Shown: one piece after another, positions 1 to 6,472 of the stretch | Layout of the letters: each line of letters begins with the position of its first letter | Position numbering within the stretch: position 1 is the stretch's first letter | Source: Nitrospirota bacterium | GTDB lineage: Bacteria; Nitrospirota; CAKKRA01; 9FT-COMBO-42-15 | Direction of reading: 5' to 3' | Assembly (NCBI GenBank): GCA_023248415.1 | Contig: JAHFEP010000140.1 | Coordinates: forward strand, 1-7,592 | Length of the DNA: 7,592 bases | Notes under the pieces: generated by a model | What the model saw: the letters and a program-made list of their open reading frames with translations, nothing else | What the model was told of the DNA's origin: nothing | Databases searched by the model: none | Made by a program: the position numbers and the translations under genes

Positions 1-138
1 AGATGCGTCTTGGTCTGTTACGGCATAAAAGAAGGCGGCAAGAGAGAACTGATAGATTTTCATATGACACAAAAAGGAGAATCCGAGAAGGCATGGGAAG
101 ACTTTCTCAACAGACTCTATGGGGTTAGGCTGCATTGA
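1..138 (+). pseudogene. IS256/Mutator-type transposase remnant (5' end outside window)
   Basis: The frame is open from the window edge to TGA at 136-138. It reads as the middle of a Mutator/IS256-type DDE transposase: a hydrophobic strand ending VCYGIKEGGKRELIDF, then GESEKAWEDFLNRLY. In this family that stretch lies between the first and second catalytic Asp and normally continues with an RGL motif and then a VTDG-type strand carrying the second Asp. Here RGL has become VRL, a stop follows two codons later, and I see no further homology in any frame before the kinase gene. About half of a normal transposase, including the second Asp and the Glu, would therefore be missing, so the gene is probably inactive. 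The upstream part is outside the window, so I cannot tell whether the N-terminus is intact. Confidence 0.7.
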
Positions 139-163
139 CGGAATGGGGTTGTTATGTTAAACT
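135..163 (+). promoter_or_regulatory. Candidate sigma70 promoter for the kinase operon
   Basis: TTGACG (135-140) matches the -35 consensus at 5 of 6 positions. TAAACT (158-163) matches -10 at 4 of 6, with a 17-base spacer. Transcription would start near 170, leaving a leader of about 25 bases that contains the ribosome binding site. The -35 overlaps the stop codon of the transposase remnant. This is a by-eye match; transcription from further upstream is also possible. Confidence 0.4.
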
Positions 164-179
164 AAATAGTGGATTACTT

Positions 180-186
180 AGGAGAA
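180..186 (+). promoter_or_regulatory. Ribosome binding site fixing the kinase start
   Basis: AGGAGAA lies 8 bases before the ATG at 195. It decides the start against the in-frame TTG at 135, which would add 20 residues unlike kinase sequence and lacks a good Shine-Dalgarno sequence. Confidence 0.75.
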
Positions 187-194
187 TTCTTAAA

Positions 195-2219
195 ATGTCT
201 TTAAAAATACCCTTTGGAAAATATTATCTGACTGAAAAGATTGCAACAGGCGGCATGGCTGAACTTTACAGGGCAAAAAGGGTTGGCGTTGCTGGTTTTG
301 AAAAACTCCTTGTAATCAAAAAGATCCTTCCGCATTTATCGCAGCATGAAGAATTTGTCTCTATGTTTATAAATGAGGCAAAGATTGCTGCACAGCTTAC
401 CCATCCTAACATCGCCCAGATATTTGACCTTGGGAAGATAGAGGATTCCTATTATATTGCAATGGAATATGTATGGGGCAAGGATTTAAAGGCTGTATTA
501 AAAAAGGGCAAAGACAAAAAACCTCCAGTCTCAGTGGAGCATGCCTTGCAGATTGTAAGCAAGGCCTGTGCTGCCCTTGACTATGCACACAAGAAAAAGG
601 ACTTAAAGGGCAATGAGCTGAATCTTATTCACAGGGATGTGAGCCCCCAGAATATCATTGTTTCTTATGAAGGTGATGTGAAAATAGTTGACTTTGGCAT
701 TGCAAAGGCAGCGTCAAAGACATCAGATACAAGGACAGGTGTTTTAAAAGGAAAGATTGCATATATGTCCCCTGAGCAGGCATGGGGAAGGCTGATAGAC
801 AGGCGGTCTGACATCTTTTCGCTTGGCATTGTATTGTATGAACTGCTGACTGGCGAGATGCTTTTTAAAGGCGATACAGATTTGAATACATTAGAAAAGG
901 TGAGGGAGGCAAAGGTAATTCCGCCGGCAAAATTCAATAAAGAGATACCAAAGGAGATTGAAGATATACTCTTAAAGGCGCTTGCAAAGGAGCCGCAGGA
1001 ACGTTATCAGTCTGCCTCTGAGATGCAGAATGAGCTTGAGACATATATACACGCAAATAAAACCATGCCCGGCACTTTAAATCTCCAGAGTTATATGCAT
1101 ACACTCTTTAAAGAGGAGATGGAGGCAGAGGCAAAGGCGCTTGAGGAGGAGGATACGATTGTCTCTGCACACCTTGAAAAGACAATGGCTGCTCCAGTTG
1201 GAGGCGAAAAGAGGCCTGCTGCAAGGGCAATAAGCAAAAAGGTGCAGGCAAAAAAAGAAGATGTTGAAATAGTATCCAAGAAGAGAGAAGGGAGTCCATT
1301 AAAATACATAATCATTGTTTTGCTCATCTTCTTCATCGGCGGTGTATTCTTAATAAAACCTGAACTCCTTCTGCCTGCTAAGAAGGCCCTTTCTGATTAC
1401 CTAAAGCCGCCTGAGTCCGCTACTACCTCCCAAAGGCAGACCGAACATCTGCAGCCTGTTTCTGAAAAACCTGCTGAAAGCCCTGTGGAAAAGGAGACTG
1501 TTCCTATAGCGCAAAAGGCTGAAGTGAAGAAGGAAGAAAAGATTGAGGAAAAGAGGGGGCTTGTTTCCAAACAGTTAGGATACGGCGGCATTGTAATTGA
1601 ATCAACGCCCCTTGGCGCTGAGATATTTTTGGATAATAAGGAAACAGGGCTTAAGACACCTGCGAGCATCCAGAATCTGACAGCAAATGAAGGCCATAAT
1701 GTAAGGCTGGTATTAAATGGATATAAGGAGTGGAGCGACACTATTACGATAAAAGAGAATGAAAGAATAACTGTAACATCTAAATTGAAAAGATTATACG
1801 CCAGTGTTCTTGTGGATTCAAAGCCAGAGGGCGCTGCGATATTTATTAATAATCAGGATACAGGAAAAAAGACGCCAGCGACCTTTGCAGAAATCAATCC
1901 AAATGAGCCGTACAATATCAAGCTTCATTTATACGGCTACGAGGATTGGGGCAGGACAATTTCATTAAAGGAAGAGGAGTATACTATTTTATCACCTAAG
2001 CTTTCAAGGCTCTACGGCAGCCTTACAATAAATGCTATTCCCTGGGCAGAGATTTATATTGAAGGGGAATCCAAAGGGACAACGCCATTGGCAGGTTTAA
2101 GGCTGCCTGTTGGAAAATATTCTGTAAAGCTTGTCAATCAGGAATTAAAGATTGAAAAGATGGTTGATGTTAAAATAGAACCCAATGAAACAGCAAAGGT
2201 TGTTGTGGAGATGAAGTAG
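195..2219 (+). CDS. Transmembrane Ser/Thr protein kinase with three C-terminal PEGA repeats
   Basis: This 674-residue protein is a Hanks-type (PknB-like) kinase. Residues about 8-290 form the kinase domain: Gly-rich loop around 18-21, ATP-anchoring Lys42, alpha-C Glu61, catalytic loop HRDVSPQN (146-153, base Asp148), DFG 166-168, an activation loop with several Ser/Thr, and SPE 192-194. The usual Lys of HRDxKxxN is Ser150, as in many myxobacterial-type kinases. A charged juxtamembrane segment (about 300-368) precedes one transmembrane helix (about 371-388). The basic residues before it place the kinase in the cytoplasm. Outside are a Lys/Glu/Pro-rich linker (about 400-460) and three PEGA repeats (about 463-534, 535-606, 607-674); the second has an exact PEGA motif at 544-547. 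The first two align over 72 residues without gaps, with 31 identities by my count. The gene heads a four-gene operon; the next gene starts 2 bases after its stop. The ligand and phosphorylation targets are unknown. Confidence 0.93.
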   Translation: MSLKIPFGKYYLTEKIATGGMAELYRAKRVGVAGFEKLLVIKKILPHLSQHEEFVSMFINEAKIAAQLTHPNIAQIFDLGKIEDSYYIAMEYVWGKDLKAVLKKGKDKKPPVSVEHALQIVSKACAALDYAHKKKDLKGNELNLIHRDVSPQNIIVSYEGDVKIVDFGIAKAASKTSDTRTGVLKGKIAYMSPEQAWGRLIDRRSDIFSLGIVLYELLTGEMLFKGDTDLNTLEKVREAKVIPPAKFNKEIPKEIEDILLKALAKEPQERYQSASEMQNELETYIHANKTMPGTLNLQSYMHTLFKEEMEAEAKALEEEDTIVSAHLEKTMAAPVGGEKRPAARAISKKVQAKKEDVEIVSKKREGSPLKYIIIVLLIFFIGGVFLIKPELLLPAKKALSDYLKPPESATTSQRQTEHLQPVSEKPAESPVEKETVPIAQKAEVKKEEKIEEKRGLVSKQLGYGGIVIESTPLGAEIFLDNKETGLKTPASIQNLTANEGHNVRLVLNGYKEWSDTITIKENERITVTSKLKRLYASVLVDSKPEGAAIFINNQDTGKKTPATFAEINPNEPYNIKLHLYGYEDWGRTISLKEEEYTILSPKLSRLYGSLTINAIPWAEIYIEGESKGTTPLAGLRLPVGKYSVKLVNQELKIEKMVDVKIEPNETAKVVVEMK

Positions 2220-2221
2220 GG

Positions 2222-3076
2222 ATGAAAATACTATTGGCAGACGACAATCAGGACATCCTTCGTCTTGCAAGAAAGAAATTGGAGAACGAAGGCTATGATG
2301 TCCTTTCCACAACAAATGGCGCTGATGTCCTTGATATTGTAAAATCAAGTGATATTGATATCATGGTCCTAAATATCAACCTGCCGCATCTCCGATGGAA
2401 TAAAATAGATAAATCCATGGAGAAGAAATCTGAGACCCCTGTAATCTTTATCATGCCTGAAAATCTGAAAAGAGAGGGCATTCCTTCAGGAACTAACATT
2501 CACTATATCCAGAAACCATTTCATCCAGATGAACTGTACAGCCGCATCAGGATGGCTGTTCAAATCAAGAAGCTGCATGTTGCATTAAAGGATAAAGAGG
2601 CAGAGATAGAGAAGACGTCTGTTTTTACTGATGCTGCATTTAGCAAAAAATATTTAATGAAAAGGCTGCTGGAGGAGACCTCAAAAGCAAATAGGTACAA
2701 GTATTCCCTTTCATGCCTTATCTGTGAAATCAATAAGAGCGGAACAGGGGCGCTGAATGATTACATAATGAAGCAGTCTGCAAAGATTGTAGCAAATTGC
2801 ACAAGGAAGAGTGATATAATTGCAAGATACAATTCTAATAAATTTATTATACTCCTTCCGCATACATTTTCAGACGGCGCTGTTGTCTGTTCAGAAAAGA
2901 TTATAAAAAAGGTTTTAGACAGCGGACTTAGTTCAAGGAGCAGTCTTTCTGTAAATATTGGCTCTGCAACCTTTCCAATAAATGCAGATGACGACCAGGA
3001 GCAATTGATAAACAGGGCAGTAAGGGCATTAAAGAAGGCAAAAAAGACAGGGAGCAGCATGGCCGCAGCAGCATAG
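2222..3076 (+). CDS. Receiver-GGDEF-like protein with both active sites degenerate
   Basis: The protein has 284 residues. Residues 1-115 form a CheY-like receiver: acidic pair Asp7-Asp8 in LLADDN, and the conserved Lys98 in QKPF. The phospho-acceptor position in the beta-3 strand (VLNINLP) is Asn51, not Asp, and the usual Thr/Ser of beta-4 is Met78. A helical, probably coiled-coil linker (about 112-135) leads to a diguanylate-cyclase-like fold (about 140-278), recognisable from SDIIARY before the signature, VNIGSATFP after it, and a final AVRALKKAKKTG helix. The GGDEF signature itself is NSNKF (204-208), so metal and GTP binding should be lost. A cyclase or a phosphate-switched regulator is therefore unlikely; a protein-binding adaptor or a nucleotide-independent effector fits better. 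A GTGGAG sequence (2205-2210), inside the end of the kinase gene, serves as ribosome binding site. The 2-base gap implies co-translation with the kinase, its probable partner. The last residues are a run of Ala. Confidence 0.88.
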   Translation: MKILLADDNQDILRLARKKLENEGYDVLSTTNGADVLDIVKSSDIDIMVLNINLPHLRWNKIDKSMEKKSETPVIFIMPENLKREGIPSGTNIHYIQKPFHPDELYSRIRMAVQIKKLHVALKDKEAEIEKTSVFTDAAFSKKYLMKRLLEETSKANRYKYSLSCLICEINKSGTGALNDYIMKQSAKIVANCTRKSDIIARYNSNKFIILLPHTFSDGAVVCSEKIIKKVLDSGLSSRSSLSVNIGSATFPINADDDQEQLINRAVRALKKAKKTGSSMAAAA

Positions 3077-3106
3077 GGCAGGAATGGCAATGCTGGAAAA
3101 TTATCA

Positions 3107-4684
3107 ATGAAGCCGAATACCAACAGACATATTCTAAAAAAATTGACCGTTATGTGCTTCTTTTTTGCTGTAATTATTCAGAATGCCTTTGCCTTTGAGA
3201 CAGAGCTCAATGCAAAAAAGAGGCACGATACAGCGATTGAATTCCTTAAACAGGACAAGTATGATGATGCGGTCAAGGAATTTAAATCTCTCCTTGCTGC
3301 ATATCCTAACTCGCCTTTCTCAGAAGATGCGCATTATTGGATAGGGAAATTTTACTGGATGAAAAAGGACTATGACTCCGCCTTAAGGGAGTTCACAATA
3401 ATCACCTCCCGATTCCCTGACGGCAGAAAGGCGGCAGATGCGCAGTTTGAAATTGGCATTTACTATTCAACAATAGAAAATCCAAAATATGACTTAAACA
3501 GGGCGATTATTGAATATCTTAAAATACCACAGAGGTATCCAAACAGCCATATTGCTGATGATGCAAGATATTATGCAGCCCGCTCTCTGATAGACCTTTC
3601 AAATTATGAACAGGCAATCGGCGATTTAAGCAGTTTAATAACAAAACACCCTGACAGTGAATTTGCCGATGATGCGCAATATTACATCGGGCTTTCTTAT
3701 ATATATCTAAAAGAGTATCAGAAGGCTAAGGAGGCATTCCAGAGATTAAAGGACAGCTATCCATACAGCAATTATCATGTGTATGGCTCAGCCCTTTTGT
3801 TACTTCTTAATAAAAATCTGTCAAATAGCCAGCCAAGATATTCAAATACAATCGGCGAGAAAGGGAATGACTATAAAAAATTTTCTGAGCCTCTGGGAAT
3901 ATCTTGCGATGAGAAGGGCAATCTATATATAGCAGATACAGGCAATAAAAGGATACAGAGAATAAATTTAACAGAGGAAGGTTCAGCGCTGGAGATAGGC
4001 AGGCCCAAAAAAGGAGAGGATGTCTTTAAAAGGCCTGTTGATGTATGGGCGGACAGGGATGGCAATATCTATGTGGTTGATTCAAAGCTATTCAAGGTTT
4101 ACAAATTTGATGAGAGCGGCAATCCTGTTTTTACATTTGGGAAAGAGGGTAAAAAAGACGGTGAATTCAAGGAGCCGTCTGCCATTGCAGTTGATTACGA
4201 AGGATATATTTATATCATGGACAAGGGGAATAAAAAAATCCACAAATTTGACAGGACAGGCGGCTTTCTCCTCTCCTTTGGAGATAAGGGCAGCAAGGAT
4301 GAAAAACTGGATGAGCCTTCGGATATCTCAATTGACATTAAGGGGAATATTCTTGTTGTTGATACTGGTTTAAAAAGGATTATGAAATACAATAAAGAGG
4401 GAAGGCTTTTGCAGCAATTTGGAATGGAATCATCAAAGAAGGAGCCGGGTTCATTTAAAGAGCCTGCTAATATTGCAACTGACAGACTGGGGAATATATA
4501 TATCCTTGATATTGGCAGGAGTAATATACAAAAATTTGACCGTGATTTTAAATTCCTTGTAGAGATTAAGAATGAGAAAGGCAAACCCAAGATAATTGAC
4601 AGCCCAGGCGGACTTTGTGTAAGCCCGGCAGGCGAGATATTTATATCAGACAGCTCAGAGCATAAAATCTACAAACTGGAATAA
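3107..4684 (+). CDS. Secreted TPR and NHL beta-propeller protein
   Basis: The protein has 525 residues. A Sec signal peptide covers 1-29: basic n-region, hydrophobic core around 14-25, and likely cleavage after Ala29 in NAFA. Residues about 37-221 are roughly five tetratricopeptide-type helical pairs of the YbgF/CpoB/BamD style, each with a P-[ND]-S and a DDA[QR]YY-like motif (for example YPNSPFSEDAHYWIG and HPDSEFADDAQYYIG). Residues about 245-525 hold six NHL repeats with the pattern EP..I..D..GN.Y..D.GN.RI.KF, enough for one closed six-bladed propeller. There is no enzymatic motif and no lipobox Cys, so a soluble periplasmic or surface protein-binding scaffold is most likely. GGAAAA (3094-3099) precedes the ATG by 7 bases. 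The gene starts 30 bases after the receiver-GGDEF gene and ends 11 bases before the next secreted protein. TPR plus NHL on one chain suggests assembly or sensing of an envelope complex, which is inference. Confidence 0.88.
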   Translation: MKPNTNRHILKKLTVMCFFFAVIIQNAFAFETELNAKKRHDTAIEFLKQDKYDDAVKEFKSLLAAYPNSPFSEDAHYWIGKFYWMKKDYDSALREFTIITSRFPDGRKAADAQFEIGIYYSTIENPKYDLNRAIIEYLKIPQRYPNSHIADDARYYAARSLIDLSNYEQAIGDLSSLITKHPDSEFADDAQYYIGLSYIYLKEYQKAKEAFQRLKDSYPYSNYHVYGSALLLLLNKNLSNSQPRYSNTIGEKGNDYKKFSEPLGISCDEKGNLYIADTGNKRIQRINLTEEGSALEIGRPKKGEDVFKRPVDVWADRDGNIYVVDSKLFKVYKFDESGNPVFTFGKEGKKDGEFKEPSAIAVDYEGYIYIMDKGNKKIHKFDRTGGFLLSFGDKGSKDEKLDEPSDISIDIKGNILVVDTGLKRIMKYNKEGRLLQQFGMESSKKEPGSFKEPANIATDRLGNIYILDIGRSNIQKFDRDFKFLVEIKNEKGKPKIIDSPGGLCVSPAGEIFISDSSEHKIYKLE

Positions 4685-4695
4685 TTCGTCTTGAT

Positions 4696-6306
4696 ATGAT
4701 GACTATAAGAAAAATATTTCTAATTCTTATATTAAACGGCGTAATCGCAGTAGGCAGCTCTTTTGCCGAGACAGGCGAGGAACTCCTGTTAAAAGGCATA
4801 GAAAGCTACAACAGCGGAGATTATACTGCTACACAAAAATTACTTTTAAAGGCAGCACCGCTTTTAAATGACAATTCTAAGTTAGTTGAAGCGCACAAGT
4901 ATCTTGCCTTTGTCTATATTGCCTATGGCGAGAACCAGAAGGCTAATGATGAATTTGTAGAAGCGTTAAAGATTGACAATACCTTCAGGCTTGATTCCAA
5001 GACAACATCTCCAAAGATTATGGATGTATTCAGAAAGGCAAAGGCTGGTGTTGTTGCAGAAGGCGCAATATCAGTAGTTACAAAACCTGAAGGCGCAAAG
5101 GTCTATCTTGATAACAATCTTATTGGCGAAACACCTTTGAGGCAGGATGAGGTATCAGCAGGCCAGCACAAGATTATGATTAGGAAGAAGGGCTACGAGA
5201 TTATTGAAGTGGAGATTGCTGTCAAGGATAAGGTAATGACAAATATTGAATATGCACTTTTAGAGAGCACAGGGATTCTGACTATTATTAGCGAGCCTTC
5301 GCAGGCAGATATATCCTTTGACAATGAACCTATAGGCAAGGCGCCTGTTAAGATTAAAAATGTATCAGGCGGTCCTCATGTAGTGAAGATATCCAGAAAA
5401 AATTATGACGATTTTGAGAAAGAGATGGTCTTTAATAAAGGAGAGGAAAAGGGACTAAATATAACATTAAAAAAGAGATTAGTCCTTATAGGCCCTATAA
5501 CAGAGGCAGGGCAGACAGAGGGAAGGGGTGTTGCAAGGAATCTTTTAATAGACAGTTTCAAGGACATGCAGGCCTATCAATTGATTACACTGCCTGATGA
5601 AAAGGAGGCAGAGGCTTTGAAGCAGTTTGATATCAATATTAAAACAGTGTTAAGCCATCTCTTGCCGCAGGGAGGGAAGGAGATTAAGTTAAAGGATTTT
5701 TCAGAAAGACTGAACTCTGAACTCTTTATCATTGCCTGCCTGATAAAGGACAAGGCAGGACCAAAACTCATCTTTACGCTCTTTAACAGCGAGATGGAGA
5801 GGCCTGATATATTTATTATTGACCTTATTCAGGAGGATGTGAAACAGCCTCTTTCAAAAATCAGAAAGGCGCTGGAGTTTCAGCCATCATTATCTGCTAT
5901 TGCAGAGATAAGAGCTGAAAAGGGGATACTCATTTTCAATCACTTTATTACGCGCATTAAAGAAGCGGCGAGAGACAGCAATAAAGAGGCTGCTGGAATT
6001 GGCTATTTGAATCTTGGCAACTATCATATGCACATGAAAAACTGGAAAGAGGCGATTGCTGCTTACAATCAGGTTGCGTCTGCAAATAAAACAGGCATTG
6101 CCAAAGGCACAGCATTATTTAGAATAGGTGAGGTCTATGAAAATCTCAATTACTGGAGCGAGGCTGCAGAGTATTATTACAAGGCAATGAAGCAGTTTTC
6201 ACAGAACACTATTGATACCAATGAAGGTGAGGCTGTCTCCTCTGCTGCCCTGAAACGGTTAAAAAGGCTGCGCTCTTTGGGGCTGATTAGGGAGAGGTAT
6301 TGGTAG
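4696..6306 (+). CDS. Secreted TPR-PEGA protein with an unknown middle domain
   Basis: The protein has 536 residues. A signal peptide covers 1-24 (hydrophobic 7-20, cleavage after SSFA). Residues about 25-115 form a TPR-like module ending in a TSPKIMDVF motif that often precedes PEGA domains. Two PEGA repeats follow: about 124-190, with exact PEGA at 131-134, and about 193-258, with PSQA at the same place. Residues about 260-415 are unfamiliar. The stretch LNSELFIIACLIKDKAGPKL, followed by predicted strands, loosely recalls the alpha/beta folds of CsgG- or TolB-N-like proteins, but I would not assign it. Residues about 430-505 are two more TPRs (MKNWKEAIAAYNQV, LNYWSEAAEYYYKAM). The start has no strong Shine-Dalgarno sequence: GGAA lies 14 bases upstream, and ATG codons at 4696 and 4699 both fit. 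Translation may depend on coupling to the preceding gene 11 bases away. It shares PEGA repeats with the kinase, so both may bind the same envelope ligand (inference). Confidence 0.85.
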   Translation: MMTIRKIFLILILNGVIAVGSSFAETGEELLLKGIESYNSGDYTATQKLLLKAAPLLNDNSKLVEAHKYLAFVYIAYGENQKANDEFVEALKIDNTFRLDSKTTSPKIMDVFRKAKAGVVAEGAISVVTKPEGAKVYLDNNLIGETPLRQDEVSAGQHKIMIRKKGYEIIEVEIAVKDKVMTNIEYALLESTGILTIISEPSQADISFDNEPIGKAPVKIKNVSGGPHVVKISRKNYDDFEKEMVFNKGEEKGLNITLKKRLVLIGPITEAGQTEGRGVARNLLIDSFKDMQAYQLITLPDEKEAEALKQFDINIKTVLSHLLPQGGKEIKLKDFSERLNSELFIIACLIKDKAGPKLIFTLFNSEMERPDIFIIDLIQEDVKQPLSKIRKALEFQPSLSAIAEIRAEKGILIFNHFITRIKEAARDSNKEAAGIGYLNLGNYHMHMKNWKEAIAAYNQVASANKTGIAKGTALFRIGEVYENLNYWSEAAEYYYKAMKQFSQNTIDTNEGEAVSSAALKRLKRLRSLGLIRERYW

Positions 6307-6366
6307 TATAGTGCATTGATTCTATTAGTGTTTTAATGAAGTGCTTATTCCTTACAGGAAATCTTG

Positions 6367-6394
6367 TTGACTTCTTTGGGAAATATTTTATAAT
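6367..6394 (+). promoter_or_regulatory. Near-consensus sigma70 promoter in the intergenic region
   Basis: TTGACT (6367-6372) and TATAAT (6389-6394) are separated by 16 bases, giving 11 of 12 consensus matches. No plus-strand gene follows for about 1 kb. The predicted start, near 6401, lies just before a hairpin and T-tract, so the promoter would produce only a short RNA. The area is AT-rich, which raises the chance of a coincidental match. Confidence 0.5.
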
Positions 6395-6400
6395 ATATTT

Positions 6401-6472
6401 ATACAAGTAAGTCCTCGTTCGTGGGGTACCGCAGGGCGCCTCGTAAATAGCGAACGGGGTTTTGTTGTTTTT
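6401..6472 (+). ncRNA. Candidate small RNA of about 70 nt
   Basis: This interval runs from the predicted start of the 6367-6394 promoter to the end of the T-tract. A 9-base-pair outer stem (6413-6421 with 6451-6459, one G-U pair) encloses 29 bases. Inside, GGGG (6423-6426) can pair with CCTC (6439-6442, one G-U pair) around a GC-rich loop, with an unpaired 3' side (GTAAATAG). I recognise no named RNA family. It could equally be just a terminator, or one copy of a dispersed palindromic repeat. Only the promoter-hairpin-T-tract arrangement supports an RNA gene. Confidence 0.35.
6413..6472 (+). terminator. Rho-independent terminator of the four-gene operon
   Basis: CCTCGTTCG (6413-6421) pairs with CGAACGGGG (6451-6459). 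The second arm is followed directly by TTTTGTTGTTTTT (6460-6472). It lies about 107 bases after the last operon gene, with no better hairpin between, so it probably ends that transcript as well as any RNA started at about 6401. The 29-base loop is long for a simple terminator. The T-tract runs into the stop codon of the convergent DUF3800 gene (6471-6473). Confidence 0.6.

Noticed and set aside
135..194. Upstream in-frame TTG start for the kinase (20 extra residues)
   Set aside because: There is no suitable ribosome binding site, the residues are unlike the kinase N-terminus, and the region overlaps the transposase stop and the promoter. ATG 195 has AGGAGAA at good spacing.
1397..1741. Minus-strand open frames opposite the kinase and other operon genes
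   Set aside because: Their translations are Ser/Leu/Phe-rich antisense shadows without domains or ribosome binding sites.
3084..3110. Eight-codon mini-frame (ATG 3084 to TGA 3110) overlapping the ATG of the TPR-NHL gene by ATGA
   Set aside because: It could couple translation between genes, but it is so short that chance is the simpler explanation. The main gene has its own plausible ribosome binding site.
4020..4373. 117-codon plus-strand frame inside the TPR-NHL gene
   Set aside because: It is a shadow of the NHL repeats in another frame. It has no recognisable domain, and the main frame is clearly coding.
6401..6472. Hairpin region as a known riboswitch, tRNA or 6S-like RNA
   Set aside because: I see no conserved riboswitch core, no tRNA T-loop or acceptor pairing, and it is far too short for 6S RNA.
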